From Dryas octopetala (taxonomy: Eukaryota; Streptophyta; Magnoliopsida; Rosales; Rosaceae), in assembly GCA_963921425.1 (NCBI GenBank), contig OY992832.1, positions 2,604,001 through 2,668,000 on the forward strand: DNA of 64,000 nt, read 5' to 3'. The position numbers and the translations under genes were made by a program. Below are positions 62,202-64,000 of the stretch, in pieces. Below the pieces are notes generated by a model. The model was not told the DNA's origin. It saw only the letters and a program-made list of their open reading frames with translations, and did not search any database. How positions within the stretch are numbered: the stretch's first letter is position 1; each line of letters begins with the position of its first letter.

Positions 62202-64000
62202 GTACTTTGCTTTATTGGAGATGTTTCTTTCCTCCATGAAACAAATGGCTTGGCAATTATGAACCAGAGGTAGGACACTTATATATTGGTTTTCCTGGCT
62301 TGTGAGTACTTTCCTGGTATATTCCCCCGTTTCTTTTTCACCTTTCTTGTTTTCTTTTTGTTGTCTTATAATTCACCTGACATCTCATCTTACCAGAATG
62401 CAGTTTAATATAAATTCTTTGTTACTTTATTGAATTACAAATTTACTATATAGTGAAGGAGGTTGCGGAAACCAATGATGGTACTTTGTGATTAACAATC
62501 GTGGTGGTGCAATATTCAGTCTCCTTCCGATAGCGGACAGAATCAAACCAAGAATACGAAGTCAATATTTCTACACCTCTCACAATGTTAAAATCTAAGA
62601 GCTTTGTGTGGCACATGGGTAAAATCCATTGTACATAATGGCATATATAAACTCGTTTTTCTGCTGTACATGTGATTCATGTACTTGAGAACAATACATT
62701 CGTATGTGAGATAGTGAGATACTGTTAAAGGAAAAGAGCCAGAAGATGTTTCTGATTGTCATTGTACTAAGAAAGGTTGAGTTGGAGCCTTGGAGGTGCT
62801 TTAAAGTTTCTATGTGCAATAAAAAGCAATTCAACAGATTTTTAAAATCAGAGAATATGATTTGAGGATGTTGGAGTAGTGATCAGTGCTTACATTTTCA
62901 TCTTCATCATTGACTTACTGTCATCTATATGCAAACCAATTGTTTTTCAGACGTAGGAAATTACTAATTTTGCAGTGTGATGCATCTACATGTGAAGACG
63001 AAGTTGGAACTTGAAGATGCGTTGTTCACATCTCAACCTGAACCATTGGGTTGTGTCATTGAAGTTGAGAGATGCATAGATACCAATATCAGCTCTCACA
63101 GGTTGGTGGTTAGTGGTTACACTACCTTGATGAAAAATCATTTATATCAGCTTATCAACTGACTGCACATATCATTCCTCACTTTCATTACTTACCAAGC
63201 AAATATTGTTCTTATCTAAGTACTTCAAAAGTCTCACATGCCAAGCAGCAGATCATGTGTTAAGCCTCTCCACTATCTGATCGAAACTTTATGTCAGATG
63301 TTACTTTTGCAGAGTCTATTGAATGGAGTATTCATGCTTGAGGTTAATTTTTTTGCGATTGCATATTTTAAATATTCTCTATAAAGGACTTGATGTATTT
63401 TAATTTTCTTTCTGTGACAGAATAACACTCTGTGCTCCTCGTACTATGATTTCTGTTGATGACAATGCCACCAACTTCTACAGAGAAGGGTTAACTTTGT
63501 GTCTCGAAGATGGAAGCTTTGGGTTTGGTGAGGTCAGGTTTGGTTTTAATATTTTTCTACTTAATCCACTTGCGTACTTATGATGGTTATTAGACCATTC
63601 ATGACTTTCATTGAACATGTTTTGCCTCTAGATATCCACAGAGAAAACCTACTGGATGTAGAAGAGAATATGATGAAATGAGCGCAGAGCAGTAGCTTTC
63701 TTCCTCTGCTAAAGGGCTCATTTTCTTCTTGGATATGGACCAACCTGGGAAGCCTGGTAGATCCAATCATTTTCATACTGCATATGAGTATCATATAACT
63801 GAAAAGAAAAATAAGCATCGTCAGTTCTCAAAAAGAGAAAAAGATAAAGCTTTGTTATAACTTGATAATTTATAAATATACCTTCTTGTCTTTATATATA
63901 CCTTCCAGAACAATTAATCCATCCATCACTTATCGTTGAACTTTACTTTCAACTTTTTTACTTCATCTATTTTTCTTTTGCAGTATGCTGAAGGCTTTAG
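62202..64000 (+). pseudogene. PHYLLO: PHYLLO (MenD-MenC) pseudogene, truncated by the window edge
   Basis: PHYLLO is the plant fusion enzyme (MenF-MenD-MenC-MenH type) for phylloquinone synthesis. Recognisable exons: 62202-62269 (VLCFIGDVSFLHETNGLAIM, MenD thiamine-binding part), about 62459-62618 (GGAIFSLLPIADRIKPRI, SQYFYTSHN, ELCVAHG), 62976-63101 (VMHLHVKTKLELEDALFTSQ), 63421-63537 (start of MenC: ITLCAPRTMISVDDNATNFY, GSFGFGEV) and about 63620-63780 (DIHRENLLDVEE, LPLLKGSFSSWIWTNLG); a further acceptor CAG ends at 63983. Lesions: one extra T near 62487 breaks the frame before VINNRGG, TAA at 62596-62598, TGA at 63679-63681. No MenF or MenD N-terminus lies upstream. Splice sites are largely kept, so it derives from genomic DNA. 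Confidence 0.85.

Overview
This is nuclear DNA of a flowering plant, most likely a woody eudicot. The genes have many short GT-AG introns and AT-rich spacers with (GA)n/(TC)n microsatellites, and the protein families are plant-specific (full-size ABCG, PHYLLO-type menaquinone enzymes, villin, AMT1, NPC). Gene content and style suggest Rosaceae, but that is only a guess. All intron-exon models below were read by eye from splice sites and checked for continuous reading phase.

0-17 kb: a vacuolar cation/H+ exchanger (CAX, + strand), a single-exon PRISE/iridoid-synthase-like reductase (+), and a 24-exon ABCG31/PDR3-like transporter (-). The transporter carries one in-frame TAA in an otherwise perfectly preserved frame. 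18-22 kb: DDB2, a DNA-damage WD40 protein (-). 22.3-27 kb: a gene-free nest of inverted-repeat (MITE-like) elements and tandem repeats. 27-34 kb: a cis-prenyltransferase (+) and the RING ubiquitin ligase AIRP2 (+). 34-39 kb: an intronless AMT1 ammonium transporter (-) and non-specific phospholipase C NPC1 (-). 39.7-46.8 kb: a 22-exon villin-1 gene (-) with an 11-nt microexon. 48.5-50.5 kb: an RRM + CCCH protein of the RBMX2/Ist3 type with a repeat-rich tail (+).

51.3-64 kb is quite different. It is a patchwork of duplicated promoter-like leaders, long CT tracts, intact and decaying tRNA-Thr(AGT) copies, and single-exon fragments recognisable as triosephosphate isomerase (twice), lysyl-tRNA synthetase (twice), an NDR-type AGC kinase (two pieces in swapped order) and a PHYLLO (MenD-MenC) pseudogene running off the right edge. 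Many fragments keep their flanking splice sites, which points to genomic DNA capture followed by local duplication (Pack-MULE or Helitron-like) rather than retroposition.

The protein-coding genes are unrelated housekeeping, transport and stress functions; no operon-like or clustered pathway is evident. The most notable points are the ABCG31 nonsense codon and the gene-fragment/tRNA mosaic.
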